Positions 1-9,169 are shown, counted from the first letter of the stretch. The stretch: DNA of 46,062 nt from an uncultured Saprospiraceae bacterium (GCA_937941095.1 CALDYJ010000109.1:1-46062); one strand, 5' to 3'. The notes: a model not told the origin generated them from the sequence alone. Made by a program: numbers and translations.

Positions 1-100
1 TACACCAAGGCTTCGGCGGACAAGGTACACCAAGGCTTCGGCGGACAAGGTACACCAAAGCTTCGGCGGACAAGGTACACCAAAGCTTCGGCGGACAAGT
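1..100. repeat. Four tandem copies of a 25-bp G+C-rich repeat
   Basis: Four head-to-tail 25-bp units lie at 1-25, 26-50, 51-75 and 76-100. Each has the core CTTCGGCGGACAAG. Units 1 and 2 read CCAAGG before the core and units 3 and 4 read CCAAAG; the last base of unit 4 is T instead of G. The array is cut by the window start, so its full length is unknown. It is far richer in G+C than its surroundings and ends 47 bp before the lpdA start. There are no spacers, so it is not CRISPR. All three frames of the first units are open, so it could be the repeat-encoded tail of a gene outside the window. Confidence 0.95.
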
Positions 101-147
101 TAAGTTAAAATGACATTTGCGGTAAGCAAAAAATTTAATAATAAAAT

Positions 148-1551
148 ATGAAATACGACGTAACAGTAATTGGATCTGGTCCTGGAGGCTATGTTGCCGC
201 CATTAGATGTGCTCAATTAGGAATGAAAACAGCCATCATCGAAAAGTATGATACTTTGGGAGGAACATGTTTAAATGTCGGTTGTATACCATCAAAAGCT
301 TTGCTTGATTCTTCTGAGCACTATCACAATGCAAAAGAAAAATTTGAACTTCATGGTATTAAGTTGAAAGACCTCAAAGTAGACATGAAGCAGATGATAA
401 AAAGAAAAGGAGAAGTCGTATCTCAAACCTGTAGTGGAATAGATTTTTTAATGAAAAAAAACAAGATCGATGTTTATCATGGGCATGGTTCTTTTAAATC
501 AAAAAATGAGATTATCATTACACCAAAATCAGGGACTGCAAAACTTATTGAAAGTGAAAAAGTAATTATTGCCACAGGCTCAAAGCCAATCTGTCCTCCA
601 TCATTTAATTATGATAAAAAAAGAGTCATCACATCTACTGAAGCACTAAATATAGATAAGGTGCCTAAAAAAATGGTTGTCATCGGAGGAGGTGTCATCG
701 GACTTGAACTAGGATCTGTCTATGCAAGATTAGGCACAGAAGTGGAAGTCATTGAATACATGGACAGAATCATCGCTGGAATGGATGTTGATTGTAGTAA
801 GGAGTTGAGAAGAGCTCTCAAAAAGTTAGGTGTAAAATTTCACCTCAAGCATATGGTTACATCAGTGAAAGGGAATGCAAATTCAGCTACTATTAAATTT
901 AAGAAAAGAGATACTGAAGATGAGCAAGAAATCAAAGCTGATTATTGTTTAGTTGCTATAGGAAGAAAAGCATATACAGATGGTTTAGGTTTAGAAAAAG
1001 TAGGTATCAATACAGATGATAAAGGTAGAGTGAAAGTTGATGCACATTTAGAAACTGAAGTACCGGGAATTTTTGCCATAGGAGATGTTATCCAAGGAGC
1101 TATGCTTGCACATAAAGCGGAAGAAGAAGGTGTCTTTGTAGCAGAGTATATGAGTGGTCAAAAACCGCACATTGATTATAATCTTATTCCTGGGGTCGTG
1201 TATACTTGGCCTGAAGTTGCAGCAGTCGGCAAAACAGAACAAGAATTAAAAGAGGCAGGAGCAAATTATAAAGTTGGGAAATTTCCGTTTAAAGCCTTAG
1301 GTAGAGCAAGAGCAAGTACAGATACTGAAGGGATGGTTAAGATCATAGCTGACGCAGAAACGGATGAGATTTTAGGCGTTCACATGGTAGGACCTCGAAC
1401 CGCTGATATGATTGCAGAAGCCGTTGTTGCTATGGAATTCAGAGCTTCTGCGGAAGATCTTGCGAGAATGTCACATGCACATCCTACTTATACTGAAGCG
1501 ACAAAAGAAGCTGCCTTAGATGCAACTGGAAAAAGACCATTACACATATAA
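148..1551 (+). CDS. lpdA: Dihydrolipoyl dehydrogenase (E3)
   Basis: This is the FAD flavoenzyme that reoxidises the dihydrolipoyl arm of 2-oxoacid dehydrogenase complexes and the glycine cleavage system, passing electrons to NAD+. The 467 residues match the usual family length. Visible motifs in order are: the FAD Rossmann motif GSGPGG at residues 9-14; the redox-active pair C41/C46 in GGTCLNVGCIPSK; the NAD-binding motif GGGVIG at 180-185; the second FAD motif AIGD at 310-313; and the catalytic C-terminal H445/E450 in HAHPTYTE. The ATG has an A/T-rich leader without a Shine-Dalgarno sequence, as is usual in this phylum. No E1 or E2 gene is adjacent, so the partner complex cannot be named. 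No clear terminator separates it from the convergent gene that follows. Confidence 0.97.
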   Translation: MKYDVTVIGSGPGGYVAAIRCAQLGMKTAIIEKYDTLGGTCLNVGCIPSKALLDSSEHYHNAKEKFELHGIKLKDLKVDMKQMIKRKGEVVSQTCSGIDFLMKKNKIDVYHGHGSFKSKNEIIITPKSGTAKLIESEKVIIATGSKPICPPSFNYDKKRVITSTEALNIDKVPKKMVVIGGGVIGLELGSVYARLGTEVEVIEYMDRIIAGMDVDCSKELRRALKKLGVKFHLKHMVTSVKGNANSATIKFKKRDTEDEQEIKADYCLVAIGRKAYTDGLGLEKVGINTDDKGRVKVDAHLETEVPGIFAIGDVIQGAMLAHKAEEEGVFVAEYMSGQKPHIDYNLIPGVVYTWPEVAAVGKTEQELKEAGANYKVGKFPFKALGRARASTDTEGMVKIIADAETDEILGVHMVGPRTADMIAEAVVAMEFRASAEDLARMSHAHPTYTEATKEAALDATGKRPLHI

Positions 1552-1603
1552 TTTTCTGTCTTAGATTTTAGTGAGAGCTGATTTAAAGATAAGCGATTTT
1601 TTG

Positions 1604-2215
1604 TCAATAGTAACAGAACTTATACCAAGAATATCCATGGTTTCCGGTTCGAACCTTTTTATAAGGAGGCCCCTTAGGAATGGTTTCACAAAATACAAGA
1701 TCGCAATCTAAATCATTAAAAAGTGGATCTCCTATATATTTAAATCTAACTGGGCAAGTTTCGTTATCAAGAAAAGTAGATGCAGATTTTACTGCATAAA
1801 ACGGTGCTTTAATCTTATTTTCTGTAAAGGAGATTTCTTCGAGACTTTTTGGCCATTGATTATTTTTTTCTTTGAATTTTAATCTGGCGTCCACAACTTT
1901 TTCCAATTTTCTCATCTGCCAGTATTCTAAAAGATTGGCTCCATTAAACCAAGCTATTGTACTAAGGAGAAGAAGTAAGATAATTTGTTTAATTGTTTTT
2001 TGATTTTTTTTCAATCTTTCTTTTGGTGCAGACTTTCGAAGCGCTAAAAAGATTGATTCCGTTCCTAAGCTTATAAAAACGACAAGTAAAAAAAGACAGG
2101 TCAGAAACCAAAGGAGGTATAAAATTCTACTGACATTTTGGGTAAATTGATTAGGCATCAAGTATGGTAAAGAAGGAATTAAAGCAAACAAGATGCAAAG
2201 CAAGCGGAATTTCAT
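1604..2215 (-). CDS. Hypothetical membrane protein with C-terminal extracytoplasmic domain
   Basis: I do not recognise the family. The 203-residue product has three strongly hydrophobic segments (about residues 4-20, 31-52 and 76-93). A basic loop between the second and third (RKSAPKERLKKNQK) is likely cytoplasmic. A soluble C-terminal half of about 105 residues follows. That half has a WPKSLEEI motif after a Lys/Glu-rich helix, which resembles the start of the globular part of pseudopilin-like or lipoprotein domains, and it contains three Cys before a Tyr-rich end (YSWYKFCYY). The topology places the C-terminal half outside the cytoplasm if the basic loop is inside. The gene is convergent with lpdA and divergent from the T9SS gene, so it is probably monocistronic. 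Confidence 0.6.
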   Translation of the reverse strand: MKFRLLCILFALIPSLPYLMPNQFTQNVSRILYLLWFLTCLFLLVVFISLGTESIFLALRKSAPKERLKKNQKTIKQIILLLLLSTIAWFNGANLLEYWQMRKLEKVVDARLKFKEKNNQWPKSLEEISFTENKIKAPFYAVKSASTFLDNETCPVRFKYIGDPLFNDLDCDLVFCETIPKGPPYKKVRTGNHGYSWYKFCYY

Positions 2216-2465
2216 GGTTTCAGTTTTACTCCTTCAAACGTGATAGCGTCAAAAAATAAGGTATTTACTGCTTTTTTAAGGTTTGTAACACAATAATATT
2301 GTTTATTGTAGCCGTGGGATGTAATAAATCAGTTTTCTGTCTTTCAAACGCCCATAATTGTTCCGTATATTTAAAAAATACCATCAATAATTCCTATTTT
2401 TATTGGGTTGATACAATTAATATTAAATGACCTTAAAATTTTAACATACTTAAAAACGACATTCT

Positions 2466-4481
2466 ATGAGAAAACTTTTATTCACTTTATTTTCTTTCGC
2501 TATAGTTTTGAGTCTTGGAGCTCAGGATGTAACATTCTTCGATGATTTTGAAGGATATGCGGATGGCGATCCAATTGCTGCAACTTCTGATGTTTGGGCC
2601 TCATGGGGAAGTCCTGGAGGAGGAGCTGATGATGCAAATGTAAGTGCTGAGCAAGCATTTAGTGGAAGCTTATCACTCAAATTAGAAGCTCAAGCAGCTG
2701 CAGGTGGTCCTACTGATATTGTATTGCCTTTCGGAGGTAAATATGAATCAGGAAATTTTGTTTACGAACAAATGATGTATATCGTTAGTGGTACGGGCGC
2801 CTACTTTAACTTCCAAGGAGAAACTACGGTTGGACAAGAATGGGTTGCAAGTAATTACTTCAGAACAACAGGAACTGTTGACTGGGCAAACTCTGGTAAT
2901 GCTATCGTTGGACAAAGTTCATTCCCTTTTGACGAATGGTTTAAAGTTAGGTTTGAAATCGATCTTACCAATAACCTATGGGTAGTATCCTTAAATGGAG
3001 CAGTAGTTGCTGAATATGCTAACGTGAACAATTCAATTGCTAGTGCAAATCTTTATGCATTCAATCCAGATCAAGGAGCTTCTACGGTATATGTAGATGA
3101 TGTTACTTTTGAATATGCAGAACCTGTGTTACTACAACTAGATGCTTCTGCTACAAATGTTTTATCTAGAAGAGATGTATTAACTGGCCAAGATGTAGCT
3201 GTTTCTTTTGCAGTTAAGAACATAGGTATTGATTACATTGAAAGCTTTACTGCTACTTTGGATGATGGTACTAATACTGCTTCAGAAGATTTTGATGGTC
3301 AATTCATAGGTTCTTTAGAAGAAGTTACTTTTTCTTTACCTGCTACATACACAGCATTAGAAGGAGCAAATGATATCATGATTACCATTTCTAATGTTAA
3401 TGGCGGTACGGATTTGGATATGGATAATAATACAGCAAGTGCAACAGTAACTGGCTATACTCCTGCACAAAACAAGCAAGTTTTTGTTGAAGAAGGAACT
3501 GGTACTTGGTGTGGATGGTGTCCAAGAGGAGATATCTTCTTGAAGTACATGGATGAAGAATATAGTGAATATTTCATCGGTATCGGTGTACACTCAGGAG
3601 ACCCAATGGAAGTTAATGGTTATCCAGCAGCTTCTGGATTTTCTGCTTACCCTACAATGAAGATCGGCAGAGAAGAAATCTTTGGATTCGGAACAGCTGG
3701 TGATATCGAGTCTAGATTTTTCCCAAGAGTTATTCAATCACCTCCTGCTGTATTAGGAGCTACTGCAACTTATGATGAATTAACTAGTGATGTTGTTATC
3801 ACAGCAAGCGCAGAATTTTCTGGTGATGTAAACGGATCAAGTCTTGCTTTAGTTATTGTAGAAGATAATGTTACTGGAACAGGTGCAGGTTACAACCAAA
3901 CGAACTATTATGCTGGTGGAGGCCAAGGACAAATGGGAGGATACGAATTACTTCCTGATCCAGTTCCTGCAGCTCAAATGATATACAAGCATGTAGCTAG
4001 AGCAGTTTTAGGTGGAGTTACAGGCGAGCCTGGTAGTATTCCTGCAACAGCTTCAGCTGGAGAAACTCATACCTATGACTTTCCAATTGCATTCAATCCA
4101 ACATGGAATGTAAACGAAATAGATATTGTAGTTACACTTATGGCTGCTGATGGTACAGTAATCAATGCTAAGAAAGTTGATTTCAATGATGCTGCAGGTA
4201 TCGTAGGAACAAATGATTTGTTTAGAAATGATTTGGCTAAAGTTTATCCAAATCCATTTTCTGAAATGACAAATTTAGAATTAAACTTAGAAGAAAGTAC
4301 TGATGTACATTTAACTGTTTATAACATGGCTGGTTTGTTAGTAGCTGAAAAAGACTACGGTCAATTATCAGGAAAGCAAGTTCTTCCATTTGACGGTTCT
4401 ACATTAGGTAGCGGAATGTATTTCATGCACATAAGATTAGATGATTCTTTAATTACAAAGAAAGTTACTTTGAACAGATAG
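2466..4481 (+). CDS. Secreted Omp28-like thioredoxin-fold protein with T9SS sorting domain
   Basis: The 671-residue product has a signal peptide (residues 1-19, cleavage around GAQ-DV). Next is a concanavalin/LamG-like beta region (about 22-220) with the DDFEGY opening and YVDDVTFEY closing strands often seen in Bacteroidota surface proteins. A CARDB/Ig-like domain follows (about 225-330). Then comes an Omp28-type thioredoxin-like domain starting near 340 with a redox-like WCGWC motif (C349/C352). A Por-secretion C-terminal sorting domain begins at VYPNPF (593-598) and ends at the terminus. The architecture implies export across the outer membrane by T9SS. The role of the C-x2-C pair outside the cell is unknown; disulfide exchange is an inference. 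A strong terminator follows and no gene is co-transcribed. Confidence 0.85.
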   Translation: MRKLLFTLFSFAIVLSLGAQDVTFFDDFEGYADGDPIAATSDVWASWGSPGGGADDANVSAEQAFSGSLSLKLEAQAAAGGPTDIVLPFGGKYESGNFVYEQMMYIVSGTGAYFNFQGETTVGQEWVASNYFRTTGTVDWANSGNAIVGQSSFPFDEWFKVRFEIDLTNNLWVVSLNGAVVAEYANVNNSIASANLYAFNPDQGASTVYVDDVTFEYAEPVLLQLDASATNVLSRRDVLTGQDVAVSFAVKNIGIDYIESFTATLDDGTNTASEDFDGQFIGSLEEVTFSLPATYTALEGANDIMITISNVNGGTDLDMDNNTASATVTGYTPAQNKQVFVEEGTGTWCGWCPRGDIFLKYMDEEYSEYFIGIGVHSGDPMEVNGYPAASGFSAYPTMKIGREEIFGFGTAGDIESRFFPRVIQSPPAVLGATATYDELTSDVVITASAEFSGDVNGSSLALVIVEDNVTGTGAGYNQTNYYAGGGQGQMGGYELLPDPVPAAQMIYKHVARAVLGGVTGEPGSIPATASAGETHTYDFPIAFNPTWNVNEIDIVVTLMAADGTVINAKKVDFNDAAGIVGTNDLFRNDLAKVYPNPFSEMTNLELNLEESTDVHLTVYNMAGLLVAEKDYGQLSGKQVLPFDGSTLGSGMYFMHIRLDDSLITKKVTLNR

Positions 4482-4493
4482 AATCTTCGATGA

Positions 4494-4512
4494 GATTAAT
4501 TAGTAATTAATC
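4494..4512. other. 19-bp near-perfect palindrome
   Basis: Two 9-bp arms, GATTAATTA and TAATTAATC, flank a single G, just after the stop codon of the T9SS gene. A one-base loop makes an RNA hairpin unlikely, so a protein-binding dyad or chance in A/T-rich DNA are the alternatives. Confidence 0.35.
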
Positions 4513-4524
4513 TTTCTGAATGTT

Positions 4525-4560
4525 AAAAAGCCTCGAGTTAAATTTAACTCGAGGCTTTTT
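4525..4560 (+). terminator. Rho-independent terminator of the T9SS gene
   Basis: The arms AAAAAGCCTCGAGTTAAA and TTTAACTCGAGGCTTTTT form a perfect 36-nt inverted repeat ending in a T run. It is symmetric, so it could also act on the opposite strand. Confidence 0.9.
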
Positions 4561-4625
4561 ATTTTAAGTTTACTATCTTAATAAATAAAGACATCATACT
4601 GAATATTCAATTTACATATTTACTA

Positions 4626-6518
4626 TTGATATTTATCCCTTTATCTTCTTATGCGAATAAGTTAGATAGTTTAGTCAGCTTGTACAAAGCTCCAATTAAA
4701 CTAGAAGAAACGATTAGCCTAAGTAAGGAGATCAGTAAGTATTGTTTAGAAGATGAATCTTGCTATCAAAATATTTATAGCCAACTTGGAAAAGAAGCTC
4801 AAGCCAAAATATTATACTTAGAGTACCAATTGGCTTATCACATTTCGACTGATGGCCATTACCTTCAATCTATAGCAATGAATAAGTCTAATGCTAAAAA
4901 AGCAAAAAAATTAGGCTTGATGAATCTAAGTAGTGATCTAAATTTAAATACAGCAAATAGTTTTTTAGAACTTTTAAAACCAGACTCGGCTTTATACTAT
5001 CTAATTGAAGCAAACAAATCATTAGACAAAGCACAAGAAGATTATAGGCGTTGGTTAATCTTATTTAATCTTTCCCAGGTATATCATTTGATTAATGATC
5101 GTTCAAATGAAGAGAAAAACCTGCTGTTAGCCTATGATAAAGTAAAGGAAAAAAACATCAGGATGGACATAGGATATGTCCTTTATCACATTCTTCAATA
5201 TTATAAAGGTCATGGCCCAGATGAGAAGCTCAATTATTATTTAGACATTTATTTAGAATTTTTAAATGAACGTAGTCATGATAGCAAACATCAAGCAATT
5301 TTGAATTTGTTTGTTGATGAAGAGGAGGCTATTTTGAAAATGGAAGCATATCTACATTCGAAAGAAGGAAAAGAATATAAAAAGCATGGACGTTGCTATA
5401 TGTCTGCTGAACTAGGCTTTCTATACTTCAAACAAAAAAAATACAATAAAGCAAAATTTAAACTAGAACATGTCACTGAGCAATGTGAAGATTATAATAC
5501 AAGCCAATTGATCTCAATAACAGAAATACTAATTGAAATTTATAAACTAGAAAGTGATCACCCAAAAACCATTTTGGCTTATGAGCGATTAATCAATTAT
5601 AAAGATTCCTTAAATCAAGAAAAGCAATTAGAAGCGATATACGGCTATAAAGAAAAGTATGAAAGTGAAAAGAAAGATAAGCTCATTGTTAAACAAAAGT
5701 TGAGTGCTCAAAAAAACAAAGTGAAGCTTTGGTTCTTGGGTGTTGGGATATTGCTCTTAAGTTTATTTGGTGCAAGCTTTTATGTTCTTAATCAGAAAAA
5801 AAGAAAAAGAGAGCGGATCATACAAGCGCAAAGACTAAAGGAATTAGAACTACAAAACGATCTCATTGCCTTTGAAGCGATGATGTTAGGAGAAGAAAAA
5901 GAGCGAACAAGACTATCTAGGGAATTGCATGATGGGATTGGCGCTCTATTAACTAACATCAAAGCGAGGTTTCAACTATTTCAAGAAAATTCAGTCAGTC
6001 AAGAACAACTGGATGAGACTTCTAGAATAATTGAAAGAACTTATGCTGAGGTACGAAGGGTCTCGCAAAATCTCATGCCCAATTCATTACAACTGTTAGG
6101 TCTCAAAGGAGCTATTGAAGATTTAGCTGCTGAAAATACCAGTCAGCAATTAAGTTTTGAAACAATCATTGAAGGTTTGAGCGATGACCTAGATGAAAAC
6201 AAAGAATTAATTATATATAGGATTATTCAAGAACTTGTTACAAATGCCATCAAGCATGCTAAAAGCAATCAAATCCTCATTCAACTAATTAAACATGATG
6301 AATTACTGAGTATTTCTGTTGAAGACAATGGCCAGGGATTTAATGTAGAAGATAAAAACAAAGCAAAATGTTTAGGACTAGAAAACATAAGATCTAGAGT
6401 CAATTATTTAAAAGGGGAATTTGATATAGATTCTAAAATAGGAGTTGGAACTTCTTTTACTATCGTCTTTCCAGTTGAAAACTTACAAAAGAATGATCAA
6501 AGTATTTATCATAGATGA
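4626..6518 (+). CDS. NarL-family sensor histidine kinase with periplasmic TPR-like sensor (copy 1)
   Basis: The protein autophosphorylates on His and passes phosphate to the overlapping response regulator. Order of parts: signal peptide, helical TPR-like extracytoplasmic sensor (about 15-355), membrane segment (about 366-388), basic stop, HisKA_3 dimerisation helix with H435 in RELHDGIG, then an HATPase domain with N-box (ELVTNAIKH), D-box (VEDNGQGF) and a C-terminal G-box (GLENIRSR). The sensor has a C-x5-C pair (C40/C46). No ATG exists in frame. TTG at 4626 would leave only about 10 residues of signal peptide. The frame is open upstream to the stop at 4545-4547, and a CTG at 4599 would give a full hydrophobic signal, so the true start is probably upstream. 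Its closest relative is the kinase at 7238. Confidence 0.9.
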   Translation: MIFIPLSSYANKLDSLVSLYKAPIKLEETISLSKEISKYCLEDESCYQNIYSQLGKEAQAKILYLEYQLAYHISTDGHYLQSIAMNKSNAKKAKKLGLMNLSSDLNLNTANSFLELLKPDSALYYLIEANKSLDKAQEDYRRWLILFNLSQVYHLINDRSNEEKNLLLAYDKVKEKNIRMDIGYVLYHILQYYKGHGPDEKLNYYLDIYLEFLNERSHDSKHQAILNLFVDEEEAILKMEAYLHSKEGKEYKKHGRCYMSAELGFLYFKQKKYNKAKFKLEHVTEQCEDYNTSQLISITEILIEIYKLESDHPKTILAYERLINYKDSLNQEKQLEAIYGYKEKYESEKKDKLIVKQKLSAQKNKVKLWFLGVGILLLSLFGASFYVLNQKKRKRERIIQAQRLKELELQNDLIAFEAMMLGEEKERTRLSRELHDGIGALLTNIKARFQLFQENSVSQEQLDETSRIIERTYAEVRRVSQNLMPNSLQLLGLKGAIEDLAAENTSQQLSFETIIEGLSDDLDENKELIIYRIIQELVTNAIKHAKSNQILIQLIKHDELLSISVEDNGQGFNVEDKNKAKCLGLENIRSRVNYLKGEFDIDSKIGVGTSFTIVFPVENLQKNDQSIYHR

Positions 6519-7134
6519 CCATCAGGTTGTTATCGAGGGAATTGAATTGCTTTTATCCGAATCAGAAAAAATAAAATGCATTGATTCTGCTTTAAGTGCT
6601 GAAGAAGGATTAGAAAAACTGAACTCTTGTAAGCCAGATGTTGTCTTGTTAGATATAAATTTACCAGGTATGAATGGCGTGGAAGCTTGTAAAAAAATAG
6701 CACGAGAATTTCCAGCAATTAAGGTAGTTGCCCTATCTATGTTAAAACAAGGTAGTCTTATAAAAATGATGCTTAAGAATGGTGCATCAGGCTACGTGCT
6801 GAAAAATGGTGGCAAAGATGAATTGATTGAAGCGATAGAGCAAATCGCTGCAGGTAAAAAATATCTTTCTACCGAAGTAACTTCCATCCTCGTAGACGGT
6901 CTGTCTGGAAAGAAAACAAGTACTAAAAAGAACCCCTTTCCTAGCCTATCAAGAAGGGAAAAAGAAGTTCTTCAATTAATCCTTGATGAATTGACCACTA
7001 AAGAAATAGCTGAAAAACTTTTTATAAGTTTTGGTACTGTTGAGACTCATAGAAGAAACATGCTTATAAAACTTGGTGTTAGAAACACCGCTGGATTAGT
7101 TAGAGCAGCCCTTGAGTATGATCTTTTAAAGTGA
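6493..7134 (+). CDS. NarL/FixJ-type response regulator (REC + LuxR HTH)
   Basis: The 213-residue DNA-binding regulator has an N-terminal receiver with acidic pocket D8/D9, phosphoacceptor D54 (LLDINLPGMNG) and a conserved Lys in YVLKN. A LuxR-type helix-turn-helix occupies the last about 65 residues (LSRREKEVLQL through TKEIAEKLFISFGTVETHRRNML). The ATG at 6493 was chosen over the longer reading from 6445 because the protein then starts directly with the receiver strand MIKVFIIDDHQ. It overlaps the end of the upstream kinase gene by 26 bp in another frame, so translation is likely coupled. It is probably the shared output of both kinases in this block; its targets are unknown. Confidence 0.92.
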   Translation: MIKVFIIDDHQVVIEGIELLLSESEKIKCIDSALSAEEGLEKLNSCKPDVVLLDINLPGMNGVEACKKIAREFPAIKVVALSMLKQGSLIKMMLKNGASGYVLKNGGKDELIEAIEQIAAGKKYLSTEVTSILVDGLSGKKTSTKKNPFPSLSRREKEVLQLILDELTTKEIAEKLFISFGTVETHRRNMLIKLGVRNTAGLVRAALEYDLLK

Positions 7135-7237
7135 ATAATTTATGATAATCGAAGTTTGGATAGAGCATTTAAATATTTAACAATATCAATTCATTCTTAA
7201 TTGGACTTGCTAAAAAAATATTACCTTAATAGAAATA

Positions 7238-9151
7238 TTGTACTCTATCAAACCAAATGTACTCATATTACTATTTATTACCCTACCATCTATTGTAATT
7301 GCTGACAATTTAGATAGCTTAAAAAGCATTTTTTTATCTACTTCCGAACCTGCCGAAATTAAGAAACTGAGTGCAAAGATAAGTATCATTTGCAAGGACG
7401 ATCTAACTTGTTATGAAGATTTATTTAACAAGATCCAAGGAAATGAAAATGAACTAAAGCATCTTTGGCTTCAATCTCGATACAGTTTTAAAATAGCAAA
7501 TAGGAACCAAGTATTAAACGCTTTAAGCATAAACAAAATAAACTTACCTAAAAGTAAAGCTACCGGTGATCTTGATTTACTTGCTTTTAATCAAGTTATC
7601 TTAGGTTTAAACTATATTGAAATGTTAAAAGTAGATTCTGCATTATACTATTTAACAGATGCTAAGCGAACTTTCGATGAAATCGGAGATGACTATCAAA
7701 AATGGCGGATTCATTTGCATCTTTCTAGAGCGTATGAATTAATTAAAGATTTTGAAAATCAAGAATCAAATTTATTAAAGGCATATCAAATCACTACTTC
7801 TAAGCACATCCGAATGGATGAAGGTTATGCCTTATACAACATCTTACTATTTTATAAAGATCATGGGCCGCTTAAAACGTTTAATGAATTCCTTAAAAAG
7901 TATTTGTTGTTTTCACAAGATAGCCAACATGATTCTAAGCATCAGGCATTGATGAATTTATTTATAGATGAAGAGGAAGCCATCAAAAGTATTGAAAATT
8001 ATCTTTCTTCTGAAGATGGAAAACTATATTTCAAAGTTGGAAGATGCAATCTCAGTGTTTTATTAGCCCGGCTCTATCTTAACAATGGATATAGACTAAA
8101 GGCAAAAAACATGCTGATTGACATTTCTTCAACATGTGGAGGATTGGAAACAAAAGATCAAATCCAAGCTTGTGAGGATTTAATCTCTATTTATAAAAAA
8201 GAAAAAGATTTTGAAAATGCTGTTATTCAATATGATCGTTTAATCAGCTTTAGAGATTCAATCAGTCATAGTGAGCAGATTAAAGCAGTCTATGATTATA
8301 AAGAAAAATATGAAAGCGAGAAAAAAGATAAGGTCATTTTAAATCAAAAACTTACCGTACAAAAAAGCAGAATCCAACTTATTACTTTGGGATTAGGAAT
8401 TTTGATTTTGAGTTCGATTGGTCTTTTTACTTGGATCATTTTTAAGAAAAGACGTAAAAGAGAATTGCTTTTGCAGAAAAAAGAAATGGAACAGTTGCAA
8501 ATAAAAAATGAGCTAATTGCTTTTGAAGCCATGATAGAAGGCGAGGAAAAAGAACGAACAAGGCTGTCAAGAGAATTGCATGATGGAATAGGAGCTTTAC
8601 TTATGAACATTAAAGCCAGATTTCAATTATTATTAAAATCATCCGAAGACAAAGAAGCTTTAGAACCTACGGCTTTGCTAATAGATAAAACGTATGATGA
8701 AGTCCGAAGAGTTTCTCATAACCTTATGCCTAATTCTTTGCAGATGTTGGGTTTAAAAGGAGCAATTGAAGATCTAGCTTATACTAATAGTCATGCAAAC
8801 TTGCATATTGAGACGCAAATAAAAGGAATGGAAAATGAACTAGATAAAAACAAATCACTAATTCTTTTTCGGATTATCCAAGAACTCATCACAAATGCCA
8901 TCAAACATTCAAAAGGGAATAATATATTAATTCAACTAATAAAGCAAGATCAATTATTAAGTTTATCAGTTGATGACAATGGGCTTGGATTTGATGCTAA
9001 TCAATTCAATGAAAATGGGTTAGGTTTATCTAATATTAAGTCCCGTGTAAAATACTTAAGGGGAGAACTTGATATCGATTCTACTTTAGGGGAAGGGAGT
9101 TCATTTAATATCCTAATACCTTATAAGCAATTATTGAATTCAAAAGAATAA
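7238..9151 (+). CDS. NarL-family sensor histidine kinase with periplasmic TPR-like sensor (copy 2)
   Basis: This is a paralogue of the kinase at 4626 with the same order of parts: signal peptide (about 1-22), TPR-like sensor, membrane segment (about 379-403), HisKA_3 helix with H448 in RELHDGIG, and HATPase (ELITNAIKH, VDDNGLGF, GLSNIKSR). The two sensors are much more diverged than the kinase cores. Still, they share a C-x5-C pair (here C52/C58), the block HDSKHQA..NLF.DEEEA, and the juxtamembrane YKEKYESEKKDK. The start is TTG; no in-frame ATG lies between the upstream stop (7211) and the hydrophobic core, and this TTG gives a complete signal peptide. No regulator follows it, so it probably signals to the regulator at 6493. 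Confidence 0.9.
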   Translation: MYSIKPNVLILLFITLPSIVIADNLDSLKSIFLSTSEPAEIKKLSAKISIICKDDLTCYEDLFNKIQGNENELKHLWLQSRYSFKIANRNQVLNALSINKINLPKSKATGDLDLLAFNQVILGLNYIEMLKVDSALYYLTDAKRTFDEIGDDYQKWRIHLHLSRAYELIKDFENQESNLLKAYQITTSKHIRMDEGYALYNILLFYKDHGPLKTFNEFLKKYLLFSQDSQHDSKHQALMNLFIDEEEAIKSIENYLSSEDGKLYFKVGRCNLSVLLARLYLNNGYRLKAKNMLIDISSTCGGLETKDQIQACEDLISIYKKEKDFENAVIQYDRLISFRDSISHSEQIKAVYDYKEKYESEKKDKVILNQKLTVQKSRIQLITLGLGILILSSIGLFTWIIFKKRRKRELLLQKKEMEQLQIKNELIAFEAMIEGEEKERTRLSRELHDGIGALLMNIKARFQLLLKSSEDKEALEPTALLIDKTYDEVRRVSHNLMPNSLQMLGLKGAIEDLAYTNSHANLHIETQIKGMENELDKNKSLILFRIIQELITNAIKHSKGNNILIQLIKQDQLLSLSVDDNGLGFDANQFNENGLGLSNIKSRVKYLRGELDIDSTLGEGSSFNILIPYKQLLNSKE

Positions 9152-9169
9152 GCATTGATCAGAGCGTTA

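Noticed and set aside
1..100. CRISPR array
   Set aside because: The units are contiguous, without spacers, and no cas gene is present.
6445..6492. Longer start for the response regulator
   Set aside because: It would add 16 residues with no family match and a 74-bp overlap with the kinase; the ATG at 6493 starts exactly at the receiver domain.
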